64,000 bases of DNA from Limonium bicolor (GCA_023374045.1 CM041776.1:47746171-47810170), one strand, 5' to 3'; positions 23,858 to 36,350 are shown, counted from the stretch's first letter. Notes: generated from the letters alone by a model not told the origin. Program-made: numbers and translations.

Positions 23858-26800
23858 TGAAATACCCCTAAATTAATTTAAATTAATTTAGGGGATTTCT
23901 TTTATTAAACCTTTAATAATACTATTAAGTATTAAATTATTATATGGAATTATGAATATTAAATTATTATATGGAATTATGAATATTAAATTAATATAAG
24001 GGGTTATGAAATTTATTTAGGGGTTTTCTCCTAATTATTATATATTATTGTATAGTATTATGAATTTAATAATAAGATTTATAAGTCAATAAATCTTGGG
24101 GAAATTTCTAAACACTCCAAATATATTATAAAGATTTTAGGAAGTGTTGGAACATTGTTTTGAAACATAAAAGTCAATATAAAATTCTAGAAACCTTAAA
24201 GCTTATTAAGCCTTGCTAGAGTTGACTTTTTGAGAATGGTCAAACCAGGCCATTAAACCTATACCAATAAATAGGTTATGAAAAACCATGAAGATCGATA
24301 AAAAGAACGTCTAAAACGGATCATCCTAGCCAAAGTTATGCTAGATTGAAGTTTTGAATCAAAATTTTAAGAAGTGCCACGTGTCACTCTGTAATGGGTC
24401 GCCCACACTTAGCCGATTTCCTTCCCTGATTTTCGTAACCGATTTCACTTCCTAGCCCTAACTTTAGACGACTATAACTTTCACATCTCTCAATATTTTT
24501 CCATGCCGTCTTCACCACTCTCTTCTCCTACAATTCCTCTTTCCAACCATTACTCATACAAACCCTAGATCCTTCTGAGTTAACCGGAAAATCGAGCCAA
24601 AGTAGCCACCTTGCGAAACTGTTTCCAGAATTCCATATTCCTCTTCGATTTCAGGTAACTTGCGTCAATCATAACTTCTTCGTTAATCAACCAAAATTCG
24701 ATTTCTTTAGCTCGTTGTAAAGATCTCTAATCCCTCCACAACTTTCGTGTTTATGCCCAAGTCCAATTCGTAACCAGTTGGGAGATATAGAGGCCTAAAG
24801 TTTCGGTCTTGCCAGCACATGAAATAATACCGAAACAGAGAGGTAAACTCGTGTTTTGTGACTTCGATTTCTTTCTGTGTGATGCGAGTTAGGATTAGTG
24901 CTTGCTATCATTGTGTAGATCTATGTTTCTTCTTTCTAATGAGCCCAAGAACATGGCCTAACTCGATCTAGAACGTATTTTATAGATCCCTGAAGTTGAC
25001 TACTCGAACAGGCAAGGTTCGAATGTGTTTCCAGAAAACCGAAATCGATTAGCTCCGTTCTTGCAATTCCCGGTGAGTTTTCCACAAATTCTTCCGACGA
25101 TGCTAAACTACTCTTCATTGTCGACCAAACCCATGTAACAATTTCCCCTATTATGCATTAGGTTGAGAGAATTTGACAGATTTAAAATTCGAAACCGAAA
25201 ATAAACCTAACTTTCGAACCCAGAATCGAATTGGTAGAATACTGCATTATAATTGGGGAAATCGGTGTCATTAGAACCGGAATTCAATTTCGAATCCAAT
25301 GAAACAAGAATCATCGGATTTCGTTCTGTAGATTAAGAGAAAACTCGAATTTAGTACTCGGGGCTGTTCAAGAATTCGCTGAAGAACTTGCGCAATATAG
25401 GCCGTCCGATCGTAGGTATTAGTAATGGACGGCCGAGATTAGATCTGGGGGTTTAAGTTGATTATGTTTTATAATATTTCAGAAATAAACCCTAACTTGT
25501 TGATTTTAGTTAATGGCCTTCCCGAAGGTATTTGGACTTGAAATTTTAACCATAGATTCCTTATTTAATCTAGTTTATTTTGATGTAAATTATTATGGTT
25601 TTGGAGTTTTTAAACATAAGTTATGAGTTTTACAAGTTACGGGTTTTCTGGAATTATTTGGCTAAGTTAAAAAGATATTTTTATGAGATAAAAATTTTAT
25701 AATATGTCTAAAATGTTATAGTTACTGTATATTAAGTTTGGGAATTTTTGGGCAACGGGAAAAGGTTTTAAAAATTGTGTTTGTGAGTTTTTCATAAGAA
25801 TAACTTATAATATAGTTTTTAATGTAATCAAAAATTAAAGTATAGTTGATTAATGAACTTTATAGGTTGGGGAAATATAATAAGACTAATTAACATTTAA
25901 TATAGTATGTTTATAAATATTTTGGGTATTAACTTTAAGTGAAGTAAAAATTGTTACATATATTTATATATATTTATATGAGAGAAAAAAAATAGAAACT
26001 TATATTAAATCAAGGAATTTGACTAAACTACATTTTATTTATTATATATAATGGAAGTTAATATGTTTAACTAAAACTAAGGGAAATACTTTATTTTATA
26101 AACCATAAATCAGTTTTGGATATGTCTAAAAGATATTAGATATAATTAAATACAATAGAATTTCTTAAAGAATGTTCTGGATAAATCTTAATATAGGTAG
26201 GTATATGTATATATATAAATACAATAAAATAGATAAAGGCAATAACATTCCTTGTGAGAAATATAATAGGAAGGATATATATATATACGATAAATAATAA
26301 ATAAAAGAAATAAAATACCTTATAGAAAATGGGATATGAAGGAATTAATGAGTTAAACTAAACCTCTACATGATTTATATAAACAGTATTTAAATATACG
26401 TATATATTTAGTCAATGACCACAATGTAAATCTATAATTTGGTTAAGAAATTAATAAGTTGAAATTTACGAATATTTGTAATTAGTTTACATAAAGTGTT
26501 ACACAAATATCTTATTATATAATTAATAATAAAATGAATGAAATACTTTTACATTTAAATGTTCTTATTATATAAACAATAATAAAATAAATGAGTTACT
26601 TTTTACATCTAAATGAAGGGGATAAATAAGTCTAGATTTAATTATTTCTTAATATTTAGTATTGAGTAATAACTTAATATTTTAAGATAAAATCATTAAA
26701 AGCGATTATGATATAAATCTACATTAAACTATGATTAGGAAATTAATCTAAATAATAGTCCCTAAGTTTCTTACAACTGGTTAAGCCATATAAATACATT

Positions 26801-28102
26801 TAATACCAATATTCAGGATGTGAGTAAATAGTTAAGTAATGTATTTAGTAGTTAGAATTTATAAGAAGGTTTGTAAATAGGAATTAGATACTTAAAATAT
26901 TTAAACCTTTAATTAGATGAAACTGGGTTACATAAGAGATTATATTGATTTACCTTTTGACACTGGAAATATTAATGTGTCATTTGAATATAAGGTATGG
27001 AGATTGTTCAGAATATATTATCTTATTAAGTAATTGACAATTTCACTTATGAACCGGAATTTAATTTTTTGATAAATTCTACCTCATGCTAAGATATAAT
27101 GTCCATCCTAAATACAATAAAGAAAATTAATTTATTAAGTTATGCTTTTGAAACTTTAGGTTTTGTAAACAATATAAAATGTATTTAAGACTTGAGTTTA
27201 ACGAAGTTTAATATAAAAGGATTACATGGTCTATAGAGAGAATGTGTGTAAAAGTAAAACAGTTAGGGAATTAAATGTAAGTAAGGATACATAAAAGGTT
27301 ATCTTAAAACACCTTATTATAAAGATATGGTTAAGTAAATAATAAACCTTGTGGATACTAAATGTGAGAGTTCGATAAGTTTGAGTTAACTATAATATGG
27401 TTATTTCAAGATGAAAAGTAATTTAACAACTTATGACAAGATTAATAGATGGTTGTAATTAAAGGCCATTCTGAACTAAAGATAAGATAATTGAGTTTAG
27501 TAGCTCAAATAAGTTATACTAAAATGCGTCTACAACACTACGATTTCAATATACAAGATGTAGGTCTTAGTTAAGTTAAGGGAAAGACTTAATCATAATG
27601 GGTTGTCTAGTAGAAGTTGTTTATATATATAATCTTTATATTGTGAGATAATAGTATAGTATTCTAAGATAAACCCATCATTGGTCATAACACAATGTTT
27701 ATTCTAAATTAAGTATAAAGGTATTGAGCTTAAGATTATTATTGAAATTCTTAGATTTAATTATATACTAAAAACACATTTATGTTATAAAGGTCTCAAA
27801 AGTCTTGAATGTGAGGATTGTGGTTAAATATGAATTAAGTGGATAGTGGACAGGTAGCAGGTGTTAATAAATACATTCCTTGATCCTACAACCTTGGGCT
27901 ATACAACCTTCTAAAATAAGTCAAAGGTTATACATAACATTTAAGCGAGGGCTTATAAGATAATTGAGATTTGGAGATAAGAGAGAAGAATTCATTTAAG
28001 TTTTGCTTAGGGTACGAGTTATTGATAGTAAGTTATCTTTAATATTCTTCAGAGTACTGTTGATTGTTTGCGCAAGTAGATTAGAATGGCTACAACGTTA
28101 CC

Positions 28103-28208
28103 GAGGTACGATTTCTCGTACTCAGCTTGTTGTGTTTTGGACTTTGTTGAATGTTTTGTACGATTTCTCGTACTCAGCTTGTTGTGTTATGGACTTTATG
28201 GAATGTTT
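28103..28208 (+). repeat. Two-unit tandem repeat with hairpin, in solo LTR I
   Basis: Two copies of about 53 bp, each beginning GTACGATTTCTCGTACTCAG (6-bp arms GTACGA/TCGTAC) and continuing GCTTGTTGTGTT. The open frame across it (28003-28245) is a consequence of the repeat. Confidence 0.75.
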
Positions 28209-28337
28209 TGGAACACCAACTGATCTTGAATGGATTTCAGAATGAGACTGTTGTGTGACTAACTGAGCTTGATGTGACTAACTGAGCCTGTATGTGAAAC
28301 TTCCTTGGTTATTGGTTCCTCCTATCTAGTTGTTTCA

Positions 28338-28628
28338 CTAGATATTAACTGCCTAGGGTTTACGCTTCTACACTCTGTAGGACTGAGTGTTTTGGTATTG
28401 CTCTTGTGCAGTTAATGATCTAGTGGGGTGACTGGGAATATAGGAAAATATCTGGTTGTGGTAATTCTTCCTTTGGACTATGGGTATTGTTTCATCCATG
28501 AGTCAAGTTTGATCAGCCTTATTTGGAATGGATTCTTTCTATTGGATATTAATTGTTGAGGGTTTACGCCTCTGCACTCTGTAGGACTGAGTGTTTTGGT
28601 ATTGCTCTTGTGCAGTTAATAATCTAAT
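28338..28628 (+). repeat. Duplicated long-hairpin block in solo LTR I
   Basis: CTAGATATTAACTGC (28338-28352) faces GCAGTTAATGATCTAG (28408-28423). The whole block recurs at 28541-28628 with changes on both arms (GGATATTAATTG against CAGTTAATAATCTAAT). The central stretch TGTAGGACTGAGTGTTTTGG is unchanged between copies. Confidence 0.75.
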
Positions 28629-28727
28629 GGGAATATGGGAAATGTTAATCTTGGTACTGAATATGGATTATTTCTTTTAAGTGGTGCACACACTTTTCAC
28701 CGATGACCGAGAACGGGTCGGTGGCAG

Positions 28728-28850
28728 CGGAGGTCTGCTATACCTCGTCCATCTGGACAACTGACAGCGGAGGTCTGTTTACCTCGTCCTTGTGACAACT
28801 GACAGCGGAGGTCTGTTTACCTCGTCCTTGTGACAACTGACTGGCGGTGG
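28728..28850 (+). repeat. 39-bp minisatellite with hairpin units in solo LTR I
   Basis: About three units of CAGCGGAGGTCTG..ACCTCGTCC..GACAACTGA. Each can fold through GAGGT/ACCTC. It lies about 0.7-0.8 kb from the LTR 3' end, comparable in place to the arrays in the other giant LTRs. Confidence 0.8.
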
Positions 28851-29549
28851 GGGCCATCTCTCCCAATTGGTTTATTCCACTCTTGAGTATATTTTGTCTA
28901 TGGGAATCATCTTCTGAAATGGTGGAGACATAAACTGTCTACCACGGGTTATGGATATTCATGTCACTCCTAGTCCTTTGTGACTACTTAAGTCTTTCTC
29001 TTCTTAACCAGAATTGGTTCTAACATCAACAATGGATGCTTACTAACTATGTGGTGTGACTGCTTAATTGGATGACTTGGTTTGGAAGTTCTCTATCTCT
29101 ATCTTTGTCTTGTTTTCTTTTCTCTTTAACTTGATTGTTTTGAAGTGCGTTATCTCTGTTTTACTTTTAAGAGTTTGTTTTCATGTTACTGTTTATTTTG
29201 AAGAGTGATGTTTTATAAGTTGGTTTTTGGAGAATTGTACCAGTTCCATTCCAGGGAACTGACTCACCCCTCCCGGGGTGGGCTGCTTGGTTTCATCTTG
29301 CAGGTACGAAGTGATTTACAGGTGGCCACGAAGAGAATGAGCGTTTGGGATGGGACTAGGTTTTGTGGAGAGTTGATGTGTTTAATTTCTATTATGTTTG
29401 TGTTAAGTTTTTCTCGAGTTCAGACCGTAGCTTTTGTAGATTGTAAGTTGTAATTGGTGAGGTTTGGTGCCGGGTGTTTGGAACCCGATGGTCTGTAATC
29501 GCCTTAGAGTTTTATTTCCGCTGTATTTATGGTTAATAGGGGTGTTACA

Positions 29550-29709
29550 TATATATATATATAGCTCCACCACCTCTTAAATCTCGTAAGTTTTGTTCTG
29601 AAACTCAAACCTATAATCTCCCTGGTTGCATGTCCCGTACTGGTGTCGCTGCTCTGGAAAGAGACCTGAACCACTTCCAGTCCAAGTAACAAGAGGAAAG
29701 CTCCATCGC
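29550..29709 (+). repeat. Right copy of the 160-bp duplication flanking solo LTR I
   Basis: Begins with a TATATA tract immediately after the TTACA end of I and runs to CTCCATCGC. Compared with the 3' LTR, both duplicated copies share ACCTATAATC and CCACTTCC where the 3' LTR has ACCCATAAGC and CCAATTCC. The two copies therefore descend from this same 5' LTR, after H inserted. Confidence 0.93.
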
Positions 29710-30535
29710 ACTACAGCAAACACACCTCTTCCCTTACTTTCTTTCTTCCCTCTTGATGCTAGCGTGAAGCCTCTACTCCAGCCTTTCTTTGAGCAAGGAG
29801 AAAGGCACCAAACCGCACCCTGGAAGGAGCAGAAGAGTCAGCGTACTAAGAGCTCGTGTTAACATCGACAACTAGCAAGCTGGTTCCCTTGTTGATAAGC
29901 GCCGAGGCTGGTTGCAGGAAGGTTTCCAAAACCATGGTGAACTAACCGACATGAACACCTGAGTACGTAAGCTATCTCTTCCCCCCCTGCATGTTTCATG
30001 CGACAAAAAAACTGTACTGAACCTCTCCTTGGATGTAGTTATCATGAGCTCACCTAAGTTCCTGCACCATTGCAAGGTTGCCGATTATTTGAAATCATAA
30101 AGAGAAGCCGAGGGTAGAGGGAGGTTATACCTGGTGGAAGACTGTTGCTTAACTAAGGTAATGACACCGTTACTCTTTAATACCATTGAACACTAGCCAG
30201 TTTAAATGGGGCATGGGAACTGAAATGAAACAAGTGTTTATAGGTGTATAACGGTTACCGAATATATATGTATATATGCGTGAGATATGGAGTATTAATG
30301 TATAACAAGCATTTGATATGTTGTTGTGGTAGTGAGCCGTATAAACAGAACTTGTCAAGATAACAAGTATGGCCCCGGGTGAGTTAGTAGTATTACCATG
30401 GAGGTTGGAAAGGGTGGGAGGAGAGTTAGTTATACACATGCATATGCCTGCATGCGAGATTATAGTGCTTAATGTTTGTGTACGCATATATGTATATAGG
30501 GTTTATATTGAGTCTATAATACATGACGGGTAATG

Positions 30536-30537
<2 letters not shown>

Positions 30538-30574
<37 letters not shown>
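30538..30574. repeat. AT microsatellite in the 5' LTR of H
   Basis: An uninterrupted AT dinucleotide run of about 37 bases. The 3' LTR has only a short ATATATATAAT here (38888-38900), so the tract has changed length since insertion. Other AT runs lie near 31007-31030, 31081-31098 and 39340-39386. Confidence 0.9.
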
Positions 30575-30576
<2 letters not shown>

Positions 30577-32302
30577 AGTCATGATTCGTACACCATAATG
30601 GATGTGTACATGTATATATAAGCACTATCATGAGTTAATAATACGTAGCCAATGGTGGTTATAAAGTAGGATGAAAATATATATATGTATATATATATAT
30701 CATATGATCATTAGTTCGATGTATATGATTATTAATACTAAGAATATGTGAGGAAATGGTTTAAAAGACTAAAGGAGAGATTATGTTTAAACGGTGATTT
30801 TTGGTGGGGATTGGAGACATTATAATGTCACTATAAGAATGTATTTTTGGTGCTATTTTTAAGGCCTTATATCTAGGCCATGTCAAAAATAATTATTTTA
30901 TGCTCCAAATAGTAACTAATACATTTATGGATTTATTTACGAGGTTATATGAATTTCTGGTGGAAAAACTATTACGATAGTAATTATAACTATTTGGGAA
31001 ACATCTTATATATATATATATATATATAAGAGCTAAGCTTGTTTTAAGGCTTAAATGAATTTTCTTTAAAACCGTATAAATATATATATATATATATTCT
31101 TTAAATAAATAAATAAATAAATAAATAAAAGAAGGAGGTCAAAGTGTGATAAAAGGGGTATATGGATGAATATATTAAGTATTTGAAGAAATAGTAAATC
31201 AAGACAATCATTATAAAATACAAAAGGTAATTACCTAAGTTATATGGGTTAAAATGTAAATATGGGAACCCTTGTGGGTTGTTGGGAATTTTAGAGAATT
31301 TTGGAGCAAGCTTAATGCTTTAATTAACTATGGGTTATACTATATAGTTAAGTATGAAATTGTGGCAATTATAAAGTTAGGGGTAAGTTAGGTAATTACC
31401 TTAAACCTTGGGGCATGAATGGAAATTTAAGTATTTGAGGGGATTAGTATATAAACCTAGAAAGGGTTTTGGAAATTTAAGTAATAACATAAATTAATTA
31501 AGAGGTATGATATGAGGTTTAAATAATTAAGTGTGGTTATAATAAAAGAGGGCTATGGTGTAATTATGAGGAAAATGTGGGTGTATGGTCAACTTGGATA
31601 AACTTGTTACTTGTTGGTGCTTAAGAATACCCTACTTAGTTAACGTTTAAAACGACAATGTAAATGTCCAAGGAGTTGATAAAGTCTAAGGTTAATACTT
31701 GGAAAGTTTCTAAGGGACTAGTATAAGTGGAACACCCAAAAATTTACCTAAGGAATAACACCTGATGAAATGAGATAGACTAAGGAAATGTCACAAAGGT
31801 CGTCACATGAAATCATAAATTGACATGTTGTTTAAATCAACATTAGGGCCGTAACGAACGCCAACCGGGACCCCGTGTGTGAGACTACTCTCGCTTCTGA
31901 ATAAGGTATGGACATGTGTGATGTGTGGGTCGTATGTTGCCGTGTTACACGGCTTGTGTGTTGTGTGCCTTGTTTGTTTATGACCACAACACTAATGCAT
32001 GAAAACGGATGTTTGTTTTACCGTGCTTATTTGTCTGTTGTGAGCTTGTGTAAGGCATGTGAATGGAATGATTATTTTCCTTGCTTACCTGCTTGCTATT
32101 ATTGTGCATATGGCTTGCGCGCACACAGTAGTGTAGTCCCTTCTCGTTGATGAATCCTTGAGATGAAACACAACGAACTTCGTAAACAAACCAAAGGAAC
32201 TACATAAAGGGAAAACACCTCTTAACTATAGAGGACCTCAAAAGACACCCACTATGGTGTCGAACTATCAAAGGTAATGATAAGCCAATACCCTTTAGAA
32301 AT

Positions 32303-32785
32303 GAGTAGGGAGACGGACCCTTTGTATCCGGGGTAGAGACCATTAATCTAAAAAGGAATAGGGAGACGGACCTTTTGTATCCAGGGTAGAGACCAATAAG
32401 ATTTAAGACTAAAAGGGATAGGGAGACGGACCCTTTGTATCCGGGGTAGAGACCATTAATCTAAAAAGGAATAGGGAGACGGACCCTTTGTATCCGGGGT
32501 AGAGACCAATAAGATTTAAGATTAAAAGGGATAGGGAGACGGACCCTTTGTATCCGGGGTAGAGACCAGAACATTAGAAGGCATAGGGAGACGGACCCTT
32601 TGTATCTAGAGCAGAGGCTAGTAACATTGAAAAGGAATAGGGAGACAGACCCTTTGTATCCGGGGTAGAGACCAGAACATTGGAAGGCATAGGGAGACGG
32701 ACCCTTTGTATCCGGAGCAGAGGCTTGTAACATTGAAAAGGAATAAGGAGACGGACCCTTGGTATCCGGGGCAGTGGCTCGTAAC
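32303..32785. repeat. Minisatellite in the 5' LTR of H, about 9 units
   Basis: Units of 52-62 bp, each containing GGGAGACGGACCCTTTGTAT and then CCGGGGTAGAGACC, with two alternating linkers (ATTAATCTAAAAAGG and AATAAGATTTAAG), giving a two-unit higher-order pattern on the left half. The CGGA/TCCG halves can pair across CCCTTTGTA. The 108-residue minus-strand frame rich in KGSVSL is only a translation of this repeat. Confidence 0.92.
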
Positions 32786-33717
32786 ATTTAAAAACAACAG
32801 AGAGAGAGAGAGCTATCCGGGAATGGAGGATTAGCTATGAAGAAGACATACCCCAAATGGTGGTGATAAGAGAATTTATAAATAACCCTTAAAGAAACAA
32901 GGAAAGATTAGCACCTACATGAGATGGTCACGGGATCTAAATTACATCCCCAGACCTGGTGCAAGGAAAGAGAAAGAAGATACACTTTAAGGGAACAAGA
33001 GAAAAGAAATGAAAACACACAACGCTCGTACGATCCCATAGAGAGGTTCATGGGTATTACATACCTATGTACACATTTTATTATGTACATGATTGCTGTT
33101 GTGATACTAGCAGCTTGTTGTGCTTGGTTGTTGTTGCTAATGTGTTACTACTTTTAAGTGTGTATGATACTATGATGTACTGTGGTGTGTTTTACTGCTT
33201 TATTATAGCATGTAAATTGACTTAATAATATTCGACCAAGTAGTCGTGTGGCCCGGTAACATACGGGCTACACACGTTCATACTCAGCGTAGTTGCTGAG
33301 TCCTTTACAACCCAATTTTACAGGTGTTGACTGGGTTGACAAACGGAGCGTAGGCGGGGGATGGGCTGGCTATCATGGGGGTAGTCTATCTGGGCATGAC
33401 TTCTGAGTTTGGAATAGTATGTTTGTGTATGGGTTGCTACTAAACCCGGGTTGTACTTTTCGGTTTATGATTTAGTAATTGTATAGTAGACACTCGGTTT
33501 TTGGAATTGTATCTTGTATTGTATATGAGTTTTGGTGGGGAGCTGTTTCCAGTCATGCAGACCGTAACTTGGTGTTGGTAATGTGGTCTGTCAACCACGT
33601 GGGTGGTTGGCGTCTGTGACACCCGGATGATGTTGAGAATCCGCTGCATAATTGTTTTGTATTAAGGCTAGGAGTTTGTTGTACTACTGGATGTTTATTC
33701 GGGAGTGTTACAGAAAG

Positions 33718-33729
33718 TGGTATCAGAGC
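33718..33729 (+). other. Primer binding site of element H (tRNA-Met type)
   Basis: TGGTATCAGAGC, five bases after the LTR end. The following GCGTAGTTGCGCTCTGA can fold back on the site (AGAGCG/CGCTCT). Confidence 0.95.
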
Positions 33730-33915
33730 GTAGTTGCGCTCTGATGACTGGAACAGAGGAGTACCGAGTATAGGAAAATCTAAATTTGGGAACGGGGTTA
33801 CGGGTTAGTATGTGAGGCTCGTTAGTTAGGGTTCTTCCCCAGTAAATACTGGATACCTAACAGTCACCTGAACCCAACCTCCATGTCCCTTGGGTCCATT
33901 TCAATTCATAGGAAA

Positions 33916-34044
33916 ATGCCGGAGAGGCAGGAAGCCTCCTCACACTCGGGAAAACCCGATCCGGCATTTACACAAGGGCATATAATCAATCCGGTAAGGA
34001 AAACTAAAGTATACAATAGACCTGAGACTCGAAGCTCTGACTAG
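33916..34044 (+). pseudogene. 42-codon gag-start-like frame in element H
   Basis: ATG to TAG, 42 codons, starting 186 bases after the primer site. Residues 4-18 (RQEASSHSGKPDPAF) line up with remnants in J and F. Its place and the shared SGKPD core suggest the N-terminus of an ancestral gag, cut short. It is too short to form a capsid. It might instead act as a short upstream frame in the leader. I cannot tell these apart from sequence alone. Confidence 0.4.
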
Positions 34045-34163
34045 GGCATGAAGTTGAAAGACGTTGCCGAAGGAACAATACCCATAAAGGAACCAATTTT
34101 AGTGACAACTTGGGTCGACATGCTTAGCAGTCGATAGGACCCTACCTCACAAGCAAAGAGGAC

Positions 34164-34184
34164 TGAAATACCCTAAAAATTATG
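34164..34184 (+). other. LTR-start-like junction inside the H internal region
   Basis: TGAAATACCCT directly after GAGGAC copies the boundary of the real 3' LTR (TAGAC then TGAAATACCCC). It may mark a truncated LTR captured inside H. No matching GTGTTACA end lies between here and 36355. Confidence 0.35.
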
Positions 34185-35788
34185 AAATAAATTAAGCTAA
34201 AAAAAGCAAATAATTAAGCTAAGGATGGGATTGGAAGAAATTATACAATTCATACACTTGAGAGACTGATTTTAGTAAACCTTTCATGAAACCACGAGAT
34301 AAGAGGATATAGTTGAGACGAAATTACACCATAAAATTGGTACAACCTATAGTGCTTAAAGAAGCATGACACAATCTTACACACTAAAGTATAAATCGAA
34401 AAGTACACAATCCCACGTCCTTTCTCCTTCTTTTATTCAATTATTCTCCTAAGTCTCTCGATCTCATACAGTGGAAGCTGGCGACCACAACTGGTCATTC
34501 TCTTCTGCTTCTACTCCACAACAACATAATATAACACCAAGAGGATTATAACACATGGGTATAAATTTATACATGGATGAACAAACATATATATGTACAC
34601 ACCTAGAGGTCTGTACAGTTAGAGGATTTGAACGATTAATCTAAAGGCTTAGATGGTGACACTAGTCAGTAAATTGATTGCCAGAGGACTAGAAACAAAT
34701 GGGATAAGAATTCGAATGTGGAAAAAAATTGTTTGATCGTAATCGGACGTGTAGAGTTGAACTCGGCCCTGGCCAGGTCGAGTGACACGGAGCACAAATT
34801 GGGGTTAAGGGGTATTCCAACACTTACGCTGATCACGTCGGTGTTGGATAATTCCCGAAACCTCCTACAAGAGGACACATGAACTATAAATAAGTGGGAA
34901 ATCTTACAAGTCAAGAATACGAAGGTACGAATGATGGGATATCGGTGTTAGATGACTCGAGCGGGTAGAATACATTGGTACATTATTCAAACACTTCGAG
35001 GGTACAATTATGTGAAGACTTAAAATGATGTGATGTAACTATTAACCTAAAAGTTACCACATAAGAAAATATACTGTCGCAATCAATTGCAAAACGTAAC
35101 CAGTAATAGTCAATCATTTTAGTTCCTACGAACAATGGTGATGATAAGGAAATTAAATATCCTATGCTACACATAATCATAATCGGTAATACATACCAAA
35201 CATGTTGTTGTAACAATGACACGTCAAACACTAAGAACAAAAAATCATTACTACAGAACATAAATGTATTCAAACCAAAAGGTCAGCGAGGAAGAACAAT
35301 TCAAATGCTCAAAAGCGCACCAAAAACATGAACTTCCGACCTCCAGAGTAAATGGATACACAAGCTACAATCCACCGAGATTATGTATAAATTAAAATAC
35401 CCCATGTCGGTCAAGAGACTTTTACTCCTATACTATTAAGTCATGTATTACCTTGAAGGGTATAGTGAGGGAAAACTAAACCTGAAAGTAATCAGAGTCG
35501 CACAACAGAAGTTGGTGGACCATATTTCACATCTTTAAGTCGAATAACAAGTGACATATCGGCCAACACCTTAGACCCAGAGAGGCTAAACCCGAATCCA
35601 TTATAGATCGGTATGGAAACTGATAAGAATCATTGAGACAGAAACTACCCTTTAACATGGTCAAGGAATTTGATAGGATCATAAGGTGAGCTAATAGCAT
35701 ACGAACTAGAATGCCCCATGAGAAGTAAACATCTGGAACGAAGTTCATGGATGATAGAAAAGGGATTACGTGGGCGTAATCCATTTTT

Positions 35789-35796
35789 AAGGGGGG
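35789..35796 (+). other. Second polypurine tract inside H
   Basis: AAGGGGGG in the context TTTTTAAGGGGGGTAGG, preceded by ACGAAGTTC, duplicates the context of the tract next to the 3' LTR. It lies 554 bases upstream of it. Confidence 0.55.
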
Positions 35797-36342
35797 TAGG
35801 CGCGTTGCATTTTACTGAGTAATTGCTCATTTTGTGGTGTTGTTTGGATGCTATGTGTGTGAACTGTGTGCGGATTGGTTTGAATGCGTAGTAGTCATGA
35901 ATGAATGACTTGTTCACTTGGATGCTATGAGTGCAGTACATAAATATTATTGGTACATTGTAGTATTATTGAGCCACAGATGTGGCGTGGTGCTTATAAA
36001 GCACAAATGGTGAAATAGAATTGTGGACCTTGGTTAGGAATTGACTATGTGTATTCCTATAACCACACGTTGGTTGGTAGGTCTCTGTGTATGGATTGTG
36101 CAGAATTTTGTGTATGTGTATTGTATTAGATTTACACTGTGCTATTGATGAATGTTGTCTACCTGTGAGTTACACCTCAGCGTGTTATATATACTCTGCG
36201 ATGAGAACTTGTGTGTGGAGCCACTAAGGTGGCATAGTGCGTATAAGAACTGAGGATGATAATGAAGGAGACTTGATCCCTAGGATTAACAAGAACGGGA
36301 AACACCAGTTAAGGAAGTAAGACTTCGGGACGAAGTTCTTTT

Positions 36343-36350
36343 AAGGGGGG
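36343..36350 (+). other. Polypurine tract of element H
   Basis: AAGGGGGG, five bases before the TG of the 3' LTR, after GGGACGAAGTTCTTTT. This is a typical context at the 3' end of plant Ty3/gypsy elements. Confidence 0.85.

Larger units (their letters stand above)
23858..29549 (+). mobile_element. Solo LTR I (5.7 kb) inserted in the 5' LTR of H
   Basis: Starts TGAAATACCCCTAAATT and ends TAATAGGGGTGTTACA. It is absent from the matching point of the 3' LTR. There is no primer site or internal region, so it is a solo LTR. It opens with a short tandem of TAAATTAATT and ATTAAATTATTATATGG. In sense, later parts hold: GTACGATTTCTCGTAC repeats (28103-28208) beside donor-like GAGGTACGA; a duplicated about 90-bp hairpin block (28338-28423, 28541-28628); a 39-bp minisatellite (28728-28850); two hairpins (CAGTTCC/GGAACTG and CACCCC/GGGGTG) directly before acceptor-like CATCTTGCAG (29301-29303); CAGACCGTA; and TTCCGCTG. 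It lacks an ordinary 5-bp TSD; the flanks are 160-bp repeats instead. Confidence 0.9.
22155..33712 (+). repeat. 5' LTR of element H (interrupted by solo LTR I)
   Basis: Runs TGAAATACCCC to GGAGTGTTACA. It is collinear with the 3' LTR at 36356-42038, except for 23858-29709 (solo LTR I plus a 160-bp repeat of the target). It contains a TATA box (23360-23367), a tRNA-like segment, long AT microsatellites, donor-like AAGGTATGG (GT at 31906), a 9-unit minisatellite (32303-32785), hairpin ACTCAGC-GCTGAGT near 33285, and acceptor-like TTTTACAG (33321-33323). The 78-137-residue frames at 22902-23315 and 29626-29862 also occur, with changes, in the 3' LTR. They match no family I know and overlap the likely transcription start. 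Confidence 0.95.

Noticed and set aside
32461..32787. 108-codon minus-strand frame with repeated KGSVSL-type words (also 130 codons at 40798-41190)
   Set aside because: It is the translation of the 52-62-bp minisatellite in the H LTRs and has no start or domain of its own.
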